From: Albidovulum sp.
GTDB taxonomy: Bacteria; Pseudomonadota; Alphaproteobacteria; Rhodobacterales; Rhodobacteraceae
DNA length: 64,000 nucleotides
Assembly: GCA_028823855.1 (NCBI GenBank)
Contig: JAPPFL010000007.1
Span: 1-64,000, forward strand
Direction of reading: 5' to 3'
Every line of letters begins with the position of its first letter. Positions within the stretch are counted from its first letter, which is position 1. Below the pieces are notes generated by a model. That model saw nothing but the letters and a program-made list of their open reading frames with translations. It searched no databases and was not told the DNA's origin. Of the stretch, positions 38,679 to 48,940 are shown in pieces. Position numbers and translations under genes: made by a program.

Positions 38679-39323
38679 ATGGCGAAGAGTAACTAGGCGC
38701 AGTTCCAGAAGGGCATGAGCCTCTGGAAATTCCTGCGCGACTACGCCACCGAGGAGAAATGCGCCGAAGCACTGGCGAAGCTGCGCCCGTCCCCGGGGTT
38801 CGATTGCCCCTCCAGAGGCTGATAGAGACACTGCCGCCTCAAGCACAGAGACCTGCGGCGTTGCGCCGAGTGCGGACGCAGACCTCGACCGCGGCCGAAA
38901 CGCTGCTGGAGCACGCCAAGCTGCCGCTCTCGACCTGGTTCCAAGCCATTTTCCTGATCACGCAGGGCAAGAAGGGCATCTTGGCGATTGACTTCATGCG
39001 CAAGATCGTGCGGGCGACGATGGAACGCGCGGGCGAGAAGCCGCTCGCGGGATTGGTCCAAGCGGGACGAAGTCTACCTGGGCGGTGTCCGGGAAGGCAA
39101 GATAGGGCGCGGAGCGGCGGGCAAGACGCCCTTCGCCGAGGGGCTGGAGACGCCCGAGGAGCGGCTACCGAACGGGATCAAGCTCCGGACGGCGGCCAGC
39201 TTCCGGCTGAATGCGATCGAGAGCCGGTGCCGCCGGAACGTATCGCCGGGAAGCAAGCTCAACAGCGACGGCCCGTCGTGCTTCGGAGAGGTCGCGCCGG
39301 CCGGCTGGCTGCTTGAAGGCTAG
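38679..39323 (+). pseudogene. IS1595-family transposase, dead
   Basis: The pieces read in order like an IS1595/ISSpo3-type transposase: FQKGMSLWKFLRDYATEEKC, then RHCRLKHRDLRRCAECGR (zinc-ribbon region, out of frame), then LEHAKLPLSTWFQAIFLITQ (frame change), then DEVYLGGVREGKIGRGAAGK, which carries an active-site Asp region. The presumed ATG at 38679 is followed by an in-frame TAG at codon 6. At least two further frame changes occur. The element's ends could not be defined; a candidate left inverted repeat is GAAGAGTGTGCCCGTCTACC at about 38562. The residue pattern is convincing for the family, and inactivation is directly visible. Confidence 0.75.
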
Positions 39324-40378
39324 CGGCGCGATTCCGCCGTGAAATCCTATGCGCCCTGGCGGAGCCGACCCGCCATTCTCTCCCAAGGAACGCGGATCAA
39401 GCCAAAAAAGTGCGGCCGGGCGCGATCCGGCGCGCGTGGACCTTGGGTCCAATCGCAATAACGCGTCCGGCGGCAGGCTGTTCGCGAAGTCAAGTGGCGA
39501 ATCCTCCAGCGGCGCAAGCAAAAAATCAACTTACGTTGGGTAGTGACCAGAAAAGAGTAAGATAATACTGGCGCAAAAAAATCTGTTCCTCCCTTGGGTG
39601 TAAATTCTCGGCTTGGCCGCTTTAGGCGCATTCGTTACTGCAACGTCCGATTTCGCGAATTTGGCAAGCTTTTGGACTTTCGCCCTCGCCTTCCTGCCTT
39701 GACGCCAGGCTGCACACGCTTGGCAGGATCTTGGCCGATCTCTCCTGCGCACCGCGACTGGCATGAATGCCGCCTTCTCCGGAGTCCGAGGCCCGGTCGC
39801 ATGGAAGCCGGTTAGGACGGTCTTATACTTGCGGAATGCCGGAGCAATTCGCGGCCCGGCCAAATAACGCGAGATATTCGCAATTGCGCAGAGAAACGAA
39901 ATTTCGGACCGCCTTTCCGCATGGCGGATTTCGAACCGAAGCCATCTGTCAAATCAACTAGGGAAACCCTTAATTTCGATTGTCGATCCTTTCGCAACCA
40001 AAATTCAACTTGGAAGCACGTTCCGAATCAATTCAGTTCGCCTGCCACGTTCCGTATGGATTGAATTCGACCGCTTGACTAACGCCCTCTGCAATTTTGG
40101 CGGACAGGCGAGACCGTAACGGCGGCGAATCCAGTCGCCCGTCGGCGCGGTCTGTCCCGAACTTGGTGCAACCGATTTTCTCGCTGCCGCGCCTGTTGCG
40201 CGGATTTGACGCGAGCACTGCATCGGCAACAGCCAAAACGAGATATAGCGGGTACACAGGAACGAAATTCGATTAATTCCAATTATTCGAGGACGTTAAA
40301 TTGCCACTGACGCCGACAATTCGGTTCGCCTGCAAAATTTTACTTTTCAAAACAAAATAAATGGCTATATTTCGCCTC
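39324..40378. other. Gap without a recognisable gene
   Basis: This lies between the dead IS1595 gene and the leu leader. Frames of up to 118 codons on the minus strand look like chance. The last 100 bases become AT-rich (AAAACAAAATAAATGG) and probably contain the promoter of the leader-leuA transcript. Confidence 0.45.
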
Positions 40379-40465
40379 ATGGAACAGCTGTGCCAAACGA
40401 TCTGCGTAAATCGATCACCGCTCGGGTGGTGCGCCAGGACGCTCCTATTGCTAAGCCGCCTCTAA
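40379..40465 (+). CDS. leuL: Leucine-rich leader peptide for leuA (attenuator)
   Basis: A 28-codon open frame beginning ATGGAACAGCTG and ending TAA at 40463-40465. Codons 22-25 are four consecutive leucines (CTC CTA TTG CTA) followed by Ser-Arg-Leu-stop, giving the tail TLLLLSRL. Leucines also occur at codons 4 and 15. It sits 86 bases before leuA with no gene between. A run of mixed leucine codons at the end of a short leader is what ribosome-mediated attenuation of leucine synthesis needs. No strong ribosome binding site is seen ahead of the ATG. The role is inferred from composition and position. Confidence 0.72.
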   Translation: MEQLCQTICVNRSPLGWCARTLLLLSRL

Positions 40466-40512
40466 GCGTGCCGCGTCGGCGCGTCCGCTTGGAGGAAAAA
40501 ATAACGCGCCGA
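40459..40512 (+). promoter_or_regulatory. Competing hairpins between the leucine leader and leuA
   Basis: Stem A pairs CCTCTAAGCG (40459-40468, overlapping the leader stop codon) with CGCTTGGAGG (40486-40495): ten pairs with one G-U. Stem B pairs TCGGCGCGT (40476-40484) with ACGCGCCGA (40504-40512): nine perfect pairs. The 5' arm of B lies in the loop of A, so the two exclude each other. A ribosome stalled on the leucine codons would reach into arm A. Neither stem is followed by a U-tract (A-runs instead), so the output may not be classical intrinsic termination. Confidence 0.6.
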
Positions 40513-40551
40513 AAAAAGCATCCAAGATTTTAGTTACCGAGCACTGAAACC

Positions 40552-42117
40552 ATGTCAAAACACTCCCAGTCTGAAAAAGAACGCGTCATCATTTTCGACA
40601 CGACGCTGCGAGACGGCGAACAGTCTCCCGGCGCAACAATGTCGCTCTCGGAAAAAATTGAAATCGCAATTCTGCTTGACGAGATGGGCGTCGATGTCAT
40701 CGAGGCGGGATTTCCGATCGCCTCGGAAGGCGACTTTCGCGCCGTTTCTGAAATCTCGAATCTTGTCAATGAGGCCACAGTATGCGGCCTGGCGCGTTCG
40801 TCGCTTGAAGACATCGACCGAGCCGCAGAGGCGCTCAGGCAGGCCAGGTCGAAACGGATCCATACCTTTATTTCCACATCGCCGCTTCATATGGAGTTCA
40901 AGCTGCAGATGAAGCCCGACGACGTAATCGAGGCAATTGAACGATCCGTCGCACGCGCCTGCAAATATACGGACGACGTGCAGTGGTCGCCCGAAGACGG
41001 CACGAGGACCGAGCACGATTTCCTTTGCCGAGCCGTCGAGACGGCGATCAAGGCCGGAGCGACGACGATAAACATCCCCGACACCGTCGGCTATACCGCG
41101 CCCGAAGAAAGCGCCGGCATCATCCGCATGCTGAAGAAACGCGTTCCGGCAATCGATCGAGTCGTAATTTCAACCCACTGCCACAACGACCTCGGAATGG
41201 CCGTGGCCAATTCGCTTGCCGCGGTTTCGGCCGGCGCCCGGCAGATCGAATGCACGATCAATGGTCTCGGCGAGCGCGCCGGAAACGCGGCTCTAGAAGA
41301 AGTAGTCATGGCCATGCGCGTGCGGTCCGACATCATGCCGTACCGAACCGGCATAGATACGACCAGGATCTTGCAGGCGAGCCGCCTCGTGTCGTCCGCT
41401 ACGGGGTTTCCGGTCCAGTACAACAAGGCGATCGTCGGAAAAAACGCTTTCGCGCACGAAGCTGGCATTCATCAGGACGGGATGCTCAAGCATTCGGAAA
41501 CCTACGAAATCATGCGGCCGGAGGATGTCGGGATCGCCCAGTCCAATCTCGTGCTCGGCAAGCATTCGGGCCGTGCCGCGCTTAGAGTGAAACTCGAGCA
41601 GCTCGGCTATAGCGTCGGCGACAACCGGCTCAAAGTCATATTTGCGCGATTCAAGAATCTCGCGGACAAAAAGAAAGAGGTTTTCGACGACGACCTGATT
41701 GCGCTGATGCAGACGACGCCAAGGGACTCGGATGACGAGTTCATGCAAATAAAGTACTTGCGCGTAGTATGCGGTTCGGAATCTCCTCAGGAGGCAGACA
41801 TCGTCCTGGTCGCCGGAGGCGAGGAACTCAGGGCTTCGTCAACGGGCGACGGTCCGGTCGACGCGGCTTTCAACGCCATTAATTCCCTTTTCGACCATTC
41901 GGCGAAACTTGAGCTGTATCAGGTTCAGGCCGTCACCGAAGGAACGGACGCCCAGGCGACCGTCAGCGTCAGACTCGAGGAAAACGGCAAGATCGTCGTC
42001 GGTCAGTCGTCCGATACGGATACTGTTTTCGCTTCCGCGAAAGCATACGTTAGCGCTTTGAACAATTTGATTCACCGGCGAAAGAAGTCGGCGCCCGCCG
42101 CGGCGTCCGCAGGCTGA
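40552..42117 (+). CDS. leuA: 2-isopropylmalate synthase
   Basis: A 521-residue enzyme that condenses acetyl-CoA with 2-oxoisovalerate, the first committed step of leucine synthesis. The HMGL-like barrel starts with [16 protein letters not shown], and the metal ligands include His209 and His211 in STHCHNDLG. The second signature, [17 protein letters not shown], follows. Residues after about 390 form the LeuA regulatory domain ([20 protein letters not shown]-like region), where leucine normally inhibits the enzyme. It is therefore likely controlled both by feedback and by the upstream leader. It is followed at 118 bases by mreB, a neighbourhood common in alphaproteobacteria. Confidence 0.95.
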   Translation: MSKHSQSEKERVIIFDTTLRDGEQSPGATMSLSEKIEIAILLDEMGVDVIEAGFPIASEGDFRAVSEISNLVNEATVCGLARSSLEDIDRAAEALRQARSKRIHTFISTSPLHMEFKLQMKPDDVIEAIERSVARACKYTDDVQWSPEDGTRTEHDFLCRAVETAIKAGATTINIPDTVGYTAPEESAGIIRMLKKRVPAIDRVVISTHCHNDLGMAVANSLAAVSAGARQIECTINGLGERAGNAALEEVVMAMRVRSDIMPYRTGIDTTRILQASRLVSSATGFPVQYNKAIVGKNAFAHEAGIHQDGMLKHSETYEIMRPEDVGIAQSNLVLGKHSGRAALRVKLEQLGYSVGDNRLKVIFARFKNLADKKKEVFDDDLIALMQTTPRDSDDEFMQIKYLRVVCGSESPQEADIVLVAGGEELRASSTGDGPVDAAFNAINSLFDHSAKLELYQVQAVTEGTDAQATVSVRLEENGKIVVGQSSDTDTVFASAKAYVSALNNLIHRRKKSAPAAASAG

Positions 42118-42222
42118 ATGGGTTGCCTTGGACGAATACTCGTCGGCAATGTCTTTTCTTGCGGTTTGAACCGCGTTAATACGCGCTTGCAAGTGCGGAC
42201 GGGCAGCCGCGCCGCTAAATAA

Positions 42223-43275
<1,053 letters not shown>

Positions 43276-43368
43276 TGGTAACGAACAGAGTCCTCAGCTC
43301 GATTCGCGGCGAGGGAATCCTCCGCGGGCGAATCGGCTTCGGAGGCGCGGCGCGAGGAATTGCCAGGA

Positions 43369-44292
43369 ATGGAAACCCGGCACTCGATTAGGGATCCGAA
43401 AGCGAACGCGCGGCCGCGGCCGACCGCAAGAGGAATTGTTTTAGCCTTATGCGTCGCGGTTCTGGTGCTGTTATTCGCCGCTTGGAGATTCGATAACCCC
43501 AGGGTCGAAAGCCTTCGCACTAAATTCATCGACGCCATCCTGCCGAGCTTCGAAATCGGAATCGAACCCGGACGACTGGCTTGGAAATTTTTCGGTTCCA
43601 TCGAAAACTTTTCGCGACTCGTCGAACGAAACGAAGAATTGAACCTCGAATTGACCCAGATGCAGGAGTGGAGGGAAATCGCGCACAACCTGGAACGACA
43701 GAATGCGAATCTTCGCAGGCTGCTTGGCGTAAGCGCGGCGGCGCCGCATTATTCGATTTCCGCATCAGTGATCGCAGACTCCAGTTCGCCTTTCAGGCAG
43801 TCGTTTCTAATCAGCGCAGGCCGCGAGAACGGAATCGTCGATGGCTGGGCGGTAACCGACGGCCTGGGACTTGTCGGCCGAATTTCAGGAGTCGGCAATT
43901 CGACATCGCGCGTCATCCAGATTACCGACCCGAACAGCCGGATCCCCGTAAGGCTGGATTCCGGAAATCGCGCCATTCTGTTAGGCGACAATTCCCATTC
44001 CCCGATTCTGGACATGATAGAGAGGGTGGACGACATCGAGCTGAACGACAGAGTGCTTACGTCGGGAGACGGCAAGGTCTTTCCGGCGGAAACCTTTGTC
44101 GGCTTCGTGGTAAAGGACGCGAAAAACCGATTTCGCGTCAGACCTAGCGCGAATTTTCGCGACCTTCAATTCGTGCGTGTCATCCGCGTGTTTCCCGCGG
44201 AACCGATTGACGGGCCGGGCGAGCTAATCGTCGAGTCGGCGCAACCCTTGCAGCCAGTCAATTCGGAGGCCGCCGCTATATCCGGCAACTAG
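43369..44292 (+). CDS. mreC: Rod shape-determining protein MreC
   Basis: A 307-residue bitopic protein with a short cytosolic tail, one transmembrane helix (GIVLALCVAVLVLLFAAW), a coiled coil (NEELNLELTQMQEWREIAHN and following) and two periplasmic beta barrels. The latter contain the family motif GLVGRISGVGNSTSRVIQIT. It links MreB to PBP2 in the elongasome. I chose ATG 43369, which has AGGA and GAGGAA just upstream. An in-frame TTG nine bases earlier is less likely. Confidence 0.93.
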   Translation: METRHSIRDPKANARPRPTARGIVLALCVAVLVLLFAAWRFDNPRVESLRTKFIDAILPSFEIGIEPGRLAWKFFGSIENFSRLVERNEELNLELTQMQEWREIAHNLERQNANLRRLLGVSAAAPHYSISASVIADSSSPFRQSFLISAGRENGIVDGWAVTDGLGLVGRISGVGNSTSRVIQITDPNSRIPVRLDSGNRAILLGDNSHSPILDMIERVDDIELNDRVLTSGDGKVFPAETFVGFVVKDAKNRFRVRPSANFRDLQFVRVIRVFPAEPIDGPGELIVESAQPLQPVNSEAAAISGN

Positions 44293-44303
44293 GCGCGTCG
44301 CCA

Positions 44304-44828
44304 ATGAAAAAATGGCTTCAACGCATCGCGATAGCGGTTGCGACGCTCGCGCTTCTGGCATTCGCATTGACGCCCACAGGACAAGCGCCCAGCCGCTACC
44401 CTCCTCCGGATGCCATCTTTTGCTTTTTGGCCGCCATTGTCGTCCGCCGCCCGACTCTCATGCCGACGTACATGGTCGTGGGTATAGGATTGTTGTGCGA
44501 CATCGTCCTGTTTCGACCTATTGGCTTGTGGACGCTCGCCTTGCTAGGAGCTACTGAATTCCTGCGAGGAAAAATCGAAAACATCCGGGGACTGCCATTT
44601 ATCTTCGAATGGATGGTCGTTTCGGCAGCCTTTCTGGGCGCTTTGGCCGCCTATTTCGCCGTTCTGACCATTTTCTTGACACAGCAATCCGAATTAGGTT
44701 TGTTCCTAATGCATTATTTGGCGACGGTGATAGCCTACCCCGTATTCGTCGGCGCAGCGAACGTGGTGTTCCGCGTTCGCAAATTGCACCCTAGCGAAGA
44801 AGGCAGACACGCGGAATCTCACAATTGA
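44304..44828 (+). CDS. mreD: Rod shape-determining protein MreD
   Basis: A 174-residue polytopic protein with about five hydrophobic segments and the weakly conserved MreD pattern PDAIFCFLAAIVVRRP then GLLCDIVLFRPIGLWTLALL. It completes the MreBCD complex in the inner membrane. The gene lies 11 bases after mreC, and its stop overlaps the TTG start of mrdA by four bases. Confidence 0.88.
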   Translation: MKKWLQRIAIAVATLALLAFALTPTGQAPSRYPPPDAIFCFLAAIVVRRPTLMPTYMVVGIGLLCDIVLFRPIGLWTLALLGATEFLRGKIENIRGLPFIFEWMVVSAAFLGALAAYFAVLTIFLTQQSELGLFLMHYLATVIAYPVFVGAANVVFRVRKLHPSEEGRHAESHN

Positions 44829-46765
44829 TTCGGGACGAAGAACAGATTCGCAAGAGTTCCCGTATTGTCGCTAGGCGCGGCCTATTGATTGCGATCGGCC
44901 AGCTTGCGGCAATCGGCATACTCGCGGACAAACTAAGGCTCCTGCAGCTTACGCAGGCAAGCGAGTATCGCAATCTTGCGGAGAAAAATCGCATTAGCGT
45001 TCGCCTCATGGTACCGGAGCGCGGGAGGATATTTGATCGCAACGGGACGGCGCTAGCGGACAACCGACAGCTCTATCGGATACTGCTGGTCCGCGAGGAG
45101 GCCGGCGATTTCGAGGCGGTGCTGGACGATCTTGGAAAAATCATCGCAATCCCGCCGGAAGTCCGCGAGAAAAAGATCGAAGAGATTAAGAGCCGCAGGC
45201 CGTTCGTTCCAGTCGTTGTCGCGGAAGACGTGGACTGGGACGAATTCGCAGCCGTTTCCGCTAATTCGCCGTCGCTGCGAGGAATTTTCGCAGAATCCGG
45301 ATTTGTCAGATTTTATCCGTACGGCCGGGATTTTTCGCACCTTATAGGCTATGTCGGCGCGGTCAATTCCCGCGAGAGGAATAGACCGGAGGATCGAGAC
45401 CCGCTTCTCGAGGTGCCGGATTTCTCCATCGGAAAAACCGGGATCGAAGCCGGCTTGGATCTGACTCTTCGCGGCAAGTCAGGGAACCGGAAGATAGAAG
45501 TCAACGCTTACGGAAAGGCGATGCGCGAGATTGACCGTACCGAGAGCGTACCTGGTAAAAATGTCGTGCTGTCGGTAGATCATCTGCTCCAGAACTACGT
45601 GCGCGCCAGGCTTCACGAAGAGGTCGCCGGAACTGCTGTACTCCTCGACATCAGCACCGGAGAGGTGCTCGCTCTCGTATCGAGGCCGGGCTATGAACCC
45701 AACAAGTTCGTAACCGGCATTTCCCACAGGGAATTTGAAGATCTCCAGAATCTGGAAGGCCCGCTGGTCAGCCGAGGCGTGTGGAGCGCCTATCCGCCCG
45801 GGTCGACGTTCAAAATGGTGACCGCGCTCGCTGCGCTGGAAGAAGGGCTGATTTCGTATACCGACACAATATATTGCGGCGGCAGCATGGAAGCGGTCAA
45901 CCGAAAATTCCACTGCTGGCGCAGAGGGGGCCACGGCAGAGTCGATTTCGTCAAAAGCATCAAGGAATCGTGCGACATCTATTACTTTACGCTGGCGGAA
46001 AAAGTCGGAATAGAAAAAATTGCCGCCATGGCCAAAAGGCTGGGGTTTGGAGGCGAATTCGATTTGCCGCTTCCGGAAGTTTCCGCTGGTTTGATTCCTA
46101 CAAAGGAATGGAAATTGCAAATGCGTTCGAGCGCGTGGCAAATCGGCGACACATTGAACGCGGGAATTGGCCAAGGATACGTAAGCGCAACTGCTCTGCA
46201 GATCGCAGTCATGACCGCTCGCATCGCCAGCGGACGCGCCGTCGAACCGAAAATTTTGCGGCGAATCGGATCTTTTGAGATTCCTTCGGCCGCCGGCTCT
46301 CTTGGCTTGAAGGAAAACTGGCTCGACAAAATCAGAGACGGCATGTTCAAGGTCGTCAACGAATCCAAAGGCACTGCATACAAGACGCGATCAATCGGCA
46401 AAAGCTCACTGATTGCCGGCAAGACCGGAACAAGCCAGATTCGAAACATTTCCGCCGAGGAGCGAAAAAGGGGCGTAATTAGAAATGAGGATCTTCCTTG
46501 GAAAAGGCGAGATCACGCCCTTTTTTGCGGATACATCCCGGCCGACGCTCCCAAGTTCGCGGTCGCGGTTGTCGTCGAGCACGGCGGAAGCGGTTCGGAA
46601 GCCGCTGCGCCAATAGCCAGGGACATACTGTTGAGAGCTCACTACGGCGAAATTCCGCCACTTTCGGCCTATCCCGAGAAGCAAAGAATTTCGATCGAGG
46701 AGCAGCAAAAAAAGCTCAACATAATAGAGCTGAAATCGGACCCGATGGTGAGTTCAAGAGCATGA
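44825..46765 (+). CDS. mrdA: Peptidoglycan D,D-transpeptidase PBP2
   Basis: A 646-residue class B penicillin-binding protein. One N-terminal membrane helix is followed by the pedestal domain (SVRLMVPERGRIFDRNGTAL) and the transpeptidase. The active-site motifs are SxxK, Ser327-Lys330 in PPGSTFKMV; SxD, Ser382-Asp384 in SCDIYYF; and KTG, 533-535 in AGKTGTSQI. It cross-links side-wall peptidoglycan with RodA. The start is TTG at 44825 overlapping the mreD stop (TTGA). Most PBP2 genes use ATG, so this low-efficiency start points to coupling. Confidence 0.95.
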   Translation: MIRDEEQIRKSSRIVARRGLLIAIGQLAAIGILADKLRLLQLTQASEYRNLAEKNRISVRLMVPERGRIFDRNGTALADNRQLYRILLVREEAGDFEAVLDDLGKIIAIPPEVREKKIEEIKSRRPFVPVVVAEDVDWDEFAAVSANSPSLRGIFAESGFVRFYPYGRDFSHLIGYVGAVNSRERNRPEDRDPLLEVPDFSIGKTGIEAGLDLTLRGKSGNRKIEVNAYGKAMREIDRTESVPGKNVVLSVDHLLQNYVRARLHEEVAGTAVLLDISTGEVLALVSRPGYEPNKFVTGISHREFEDLQNLEGPLVSRGVWSAYPPGSTFKMVTALAALEEGLISYTDTIYCGGSMEAVNRKFHCWRRGGHGRVDFVKSIKESCDIYYFTLAEKVGIEKIAAMAKRLGFGGEFDLPLPEVSAGLIPTKEWKLQMRSSAWQIGDTLNAGIGQGYVSATALQIAVMTARIASGRAVEPKILRRIGSFEIPSAAGSLGLKENWLDKIRDGMFKVVNESKGTAYKTRSIGKSSLIAGKTGTSQIRNISAEERKRGVIRNEDLPWKRRDHALFCGYIPADAPKFAVAVVVEHGGSGSEAAAPIARDILLRAHYGEIPPLSAYPEKQRISIEEQQKKLNIIELKSDPMVSSRA

Positions 46766-46846
46766 ATCCGGCATCGGGATCTGCCGCGTCCGGCGCACCG
46801 CAGCGATTCGAAGGCTCAAGATCTCCGATGATTGTAGAGTAGCGGC

Positions 46847-47986
46847 GTGACTTATTTTGCTAGCCAGGAACGATCCGAGCCCGTGGGCATAGCCAAGCTC
46901 ATGCATCTGAACTGGGGCCTAATGCTGCTTGTGATTTCGGCATCTGCATTGGGCGTAATCGTGTTGTACTCGGTAGCTGGCGGCTCCTGGGAGCCTTGGG
47001 CGGGCGCCCAGTCGTTAAGACTTGTCGTCGGATTGGCGATCATTTTAGGATTCGCTCTTGTCCCGATTTGGTTTTGGCAGGGAATCGCGGCGCCCGCATA
47101 TCTCGGCGCGATCGGTTTTCTCGTTTTGGTAGAATTGCTCGGCGTATCGGGAATGGGAGCCCAAAGATGGATAGACCTTGGCTTCGTCCGCCTGCAGCCA
47201 TCCGAATTCATGAAAGTCGCTCTCGTCATGGCGCTGGCTTCCTATTACGACTGGCTAAGCTTGGAAAAAGTCTCGCGTCCGCTCTGGATGCTTCCGCCGC
47301 TGGCCATGATTTTGGTTCCGGCGGAAATCATCCGCAATCAACCCGATCTGGGGACATCCATTCTTGTGGTAGCGGGCGGTTCGATCGTCATGTTCGCGGC
47401 GGGCGTCAGCCTGTACTATTTCGCGGGATTGGGCATCGCCGCCATTGCCGCCGTAGCCTTCGTGTTTTGGAGTCGAGGCACGGAGTGGCAAGTTCTCACG
47501 GACTACCAATATAGGCGTATCGACACGTTCCTCGACCCGTCTCTCGACCCTTTCGGCGCCGGCTATCACATAACGCAGTCCAAGATTGCGCTCGGCTCGG
47601 GCGGATGGTCGGGTCGAGGATTCTTGCAAGGCACGCAGAGTCAACTGAACTTTTTGCCGGAAAAGCACACGGATTTCGTATTTACGACGTTTGCCGAAGA
47701 GTTCGGCTTCGTTTGGGGGATTCTCTTGCTGGCGATCTACGGGATAATTCTTGGCTACTGCATTACATTCGCGATCGCTAGCCGCAGACGTTACAGCTCG
47801 CTTCTCGTCCTAGGGCTGGGCGGCATGTTCTTTCTCTATTTTACTGCAAATATGGGCATGGTGATGGGATTGCTGCCCGTCGTCGGAGTTCCGCTGCCAT
47901 TTATATCCTATGGCGGGTCCGCGACCATGGTTCTTGCAATCGCATTCGGACTCATTCAAAGCGCGCATGTGCACAGGCGGCGATAA
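46847..47986 (+). CDS. mrdB: Peptidoglycan glycosyltransferase RodA
   Basis: A 379-residue SEDS-family polymerase with about ten transmembrane segments. Conserved stretches include GAQRWIDLGFVRLQPSEFMK, NQPDLGTSILV, and near the end GVPLPFISYGGSATMV. It polymerises glycan strands as partner of PBP2. The start appears to be GTG at 46847. An 81-base spacer separates it from mrdA, the only non-overlapping junction among the last three elongation genes. Confidence 0.95.
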   Translation: MTYFASQERSEPVGIAKLMHLNWGLMLLVISASALGVIVLYSVAGGSWEPWAGAQSLRLVVGLAIILGFALVPIWFWQGIAAPAYLGAIGFLVLVELLGVSGMGAQRWIDLGFVRLQPSEFMKVALVMALASYYDWLSLEKVSRPLWMLPPLAMILVPAEIIRNQPDLGTSILVVAGGSIVMFAAGVSLYYFAGLGIAAIAAVAFVFWSRGTEWQVLTDYQYRRIDTFLDPSLDPFGAGYHITQSKIALGSGGWSGRGFLQGTQSQLNFLPEKHTDFVFTTFAEEFGFVWGILLLAIYGIILGYCITFAIASRRRYSSLLVLGLGGMFFLYFTANMGMVMGLLPVVGVPLPFISYGGSATMVLAIAFGLIQSAHVHRRR

Positions 47987-47995
47987 GTTCCAAAG

Positions 47996-48940
47996 ATGGC
48001 ATCCAAAATTCTCTACAACGGTGACAGGAATGTAGCCGGGAAATGGATTCCCGAATTGAATCGGGCGATTGCGGCAAAGGGGGTGGATGCCGAAATCGTT
48101 ACGACTTCCACGGAGCCGGAGGCGATAAAGTATATCGTGCATTCGCCTAGGGGCGATGTTTCCGATTTTAGTCCCTTTACCGGCCTTGTCGCCGTTTTCG
48201 GCCTTTGGGCGGGCGTCGAAGAAATCGTCGGCAACCCGACTCTCAAGGTGCCGCTTTCGAAAATGGTCGATTCGAGCCTCACGGAGGGCATGGTCGAGTA
48301 CGTTGTCGCGCATGTGCTGCGGATACATCTCGGAACCGATTTCCATGTGCTGAACCAGGACGGCGTCTGGCGCCGGGATCAGACATTGCCGCCATTTCTC
48401 GCGCGGCAAAGGACGGTTCTGATTCTCGGCCTCGGCGCTCTAGGAACGGCTTGCCTCAAGGCGCTCTCAATTTTGAATTTCCAGGTATCGGGCTGGAGCC
48501 GGACGCCGAAAACCATCGACGGCGCGAGCACCTACAGCGGCGCCGACGGCTTGGACCGCGCCCTTGCTCGAGCGGACTTTGTAGTGCTGCTTCTGCCGTC
48601 GACAGCGGACACGCGAAACGTACTCGACAGCCGTAGATTTGCCTTGATGAAGAAAGGTGCGTCGATCATCAATCCCGGACGCGGAACGCTAATTGAAGAT
48701 GCGGCGCTGCTGGACTCTTTGGACAATGGACGATTGGCTTCGGCCACGCTGGACGTTTTCTGGGAGGAACCGCTGCCTCCGTCCCATCGATATTGGTCGC
48801 ACCCGAAAGTTACCGTCACTCCTCATATCGCTTCCGAGACCAGGCCGGAAACCGCGTCGCTATCCATAGCTGAAAATGTTCGCCGCGCGGAATCGGGCGA
48901 AGAACTTCTGCATCTAGTCGACCGGATTCGCGGATACTAG
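47996..48940 (+). CDS. D-2-hydroxyacid dehydrogenase, glyoxylate/hydroxypyruvate reductase A-like
   Basis: A 314-residue NAD(P)H-dependent reductase. The Rossmann motif is LGLGALGTACLKAL, followed by the arginine substrate and cofactor region INPGRGTLIEDAAL. The catalytic histidine is in VTPHIASETRPE. The divergent N-terminal half (VFGLWAGVEEIVGNP) resembles GhrA, which reduces glyoxylate and hydroxypyruvate. It follows rodA by nine bases and so may ride on the elongation transcript, with no obvious functional tie. A link to the glycine cleavage system through glyoxylate is possible but speculative. Confidence 0.87.
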   Translation: MASKILYNGDRNVAGKWIPELNRAIAAKGVDAEIVTTSTEPEAIKYIVHSPRGDVSDFSPFTGLVAVFGLWAGVEEIVGNPTLKVPLSKMVDSSLTEGMVEYVVAHVLRIHLGTDFHVLNQDGVWRRDQTLPPFLARQRTVLILGLGALGTACLKALSILNFQVSGWSRTPKTIDGASTYSGADGLDRALARADFVVLLLPSTADTRNVLDSRRFALMKKGASIINPGRGTLIEDAALLDSLDNGRLASATLDVFWEEPLPPSHRYWSHPKVTVTPHIASETRPETASLSIAENVRRAESGEELLHLVDRIRGY

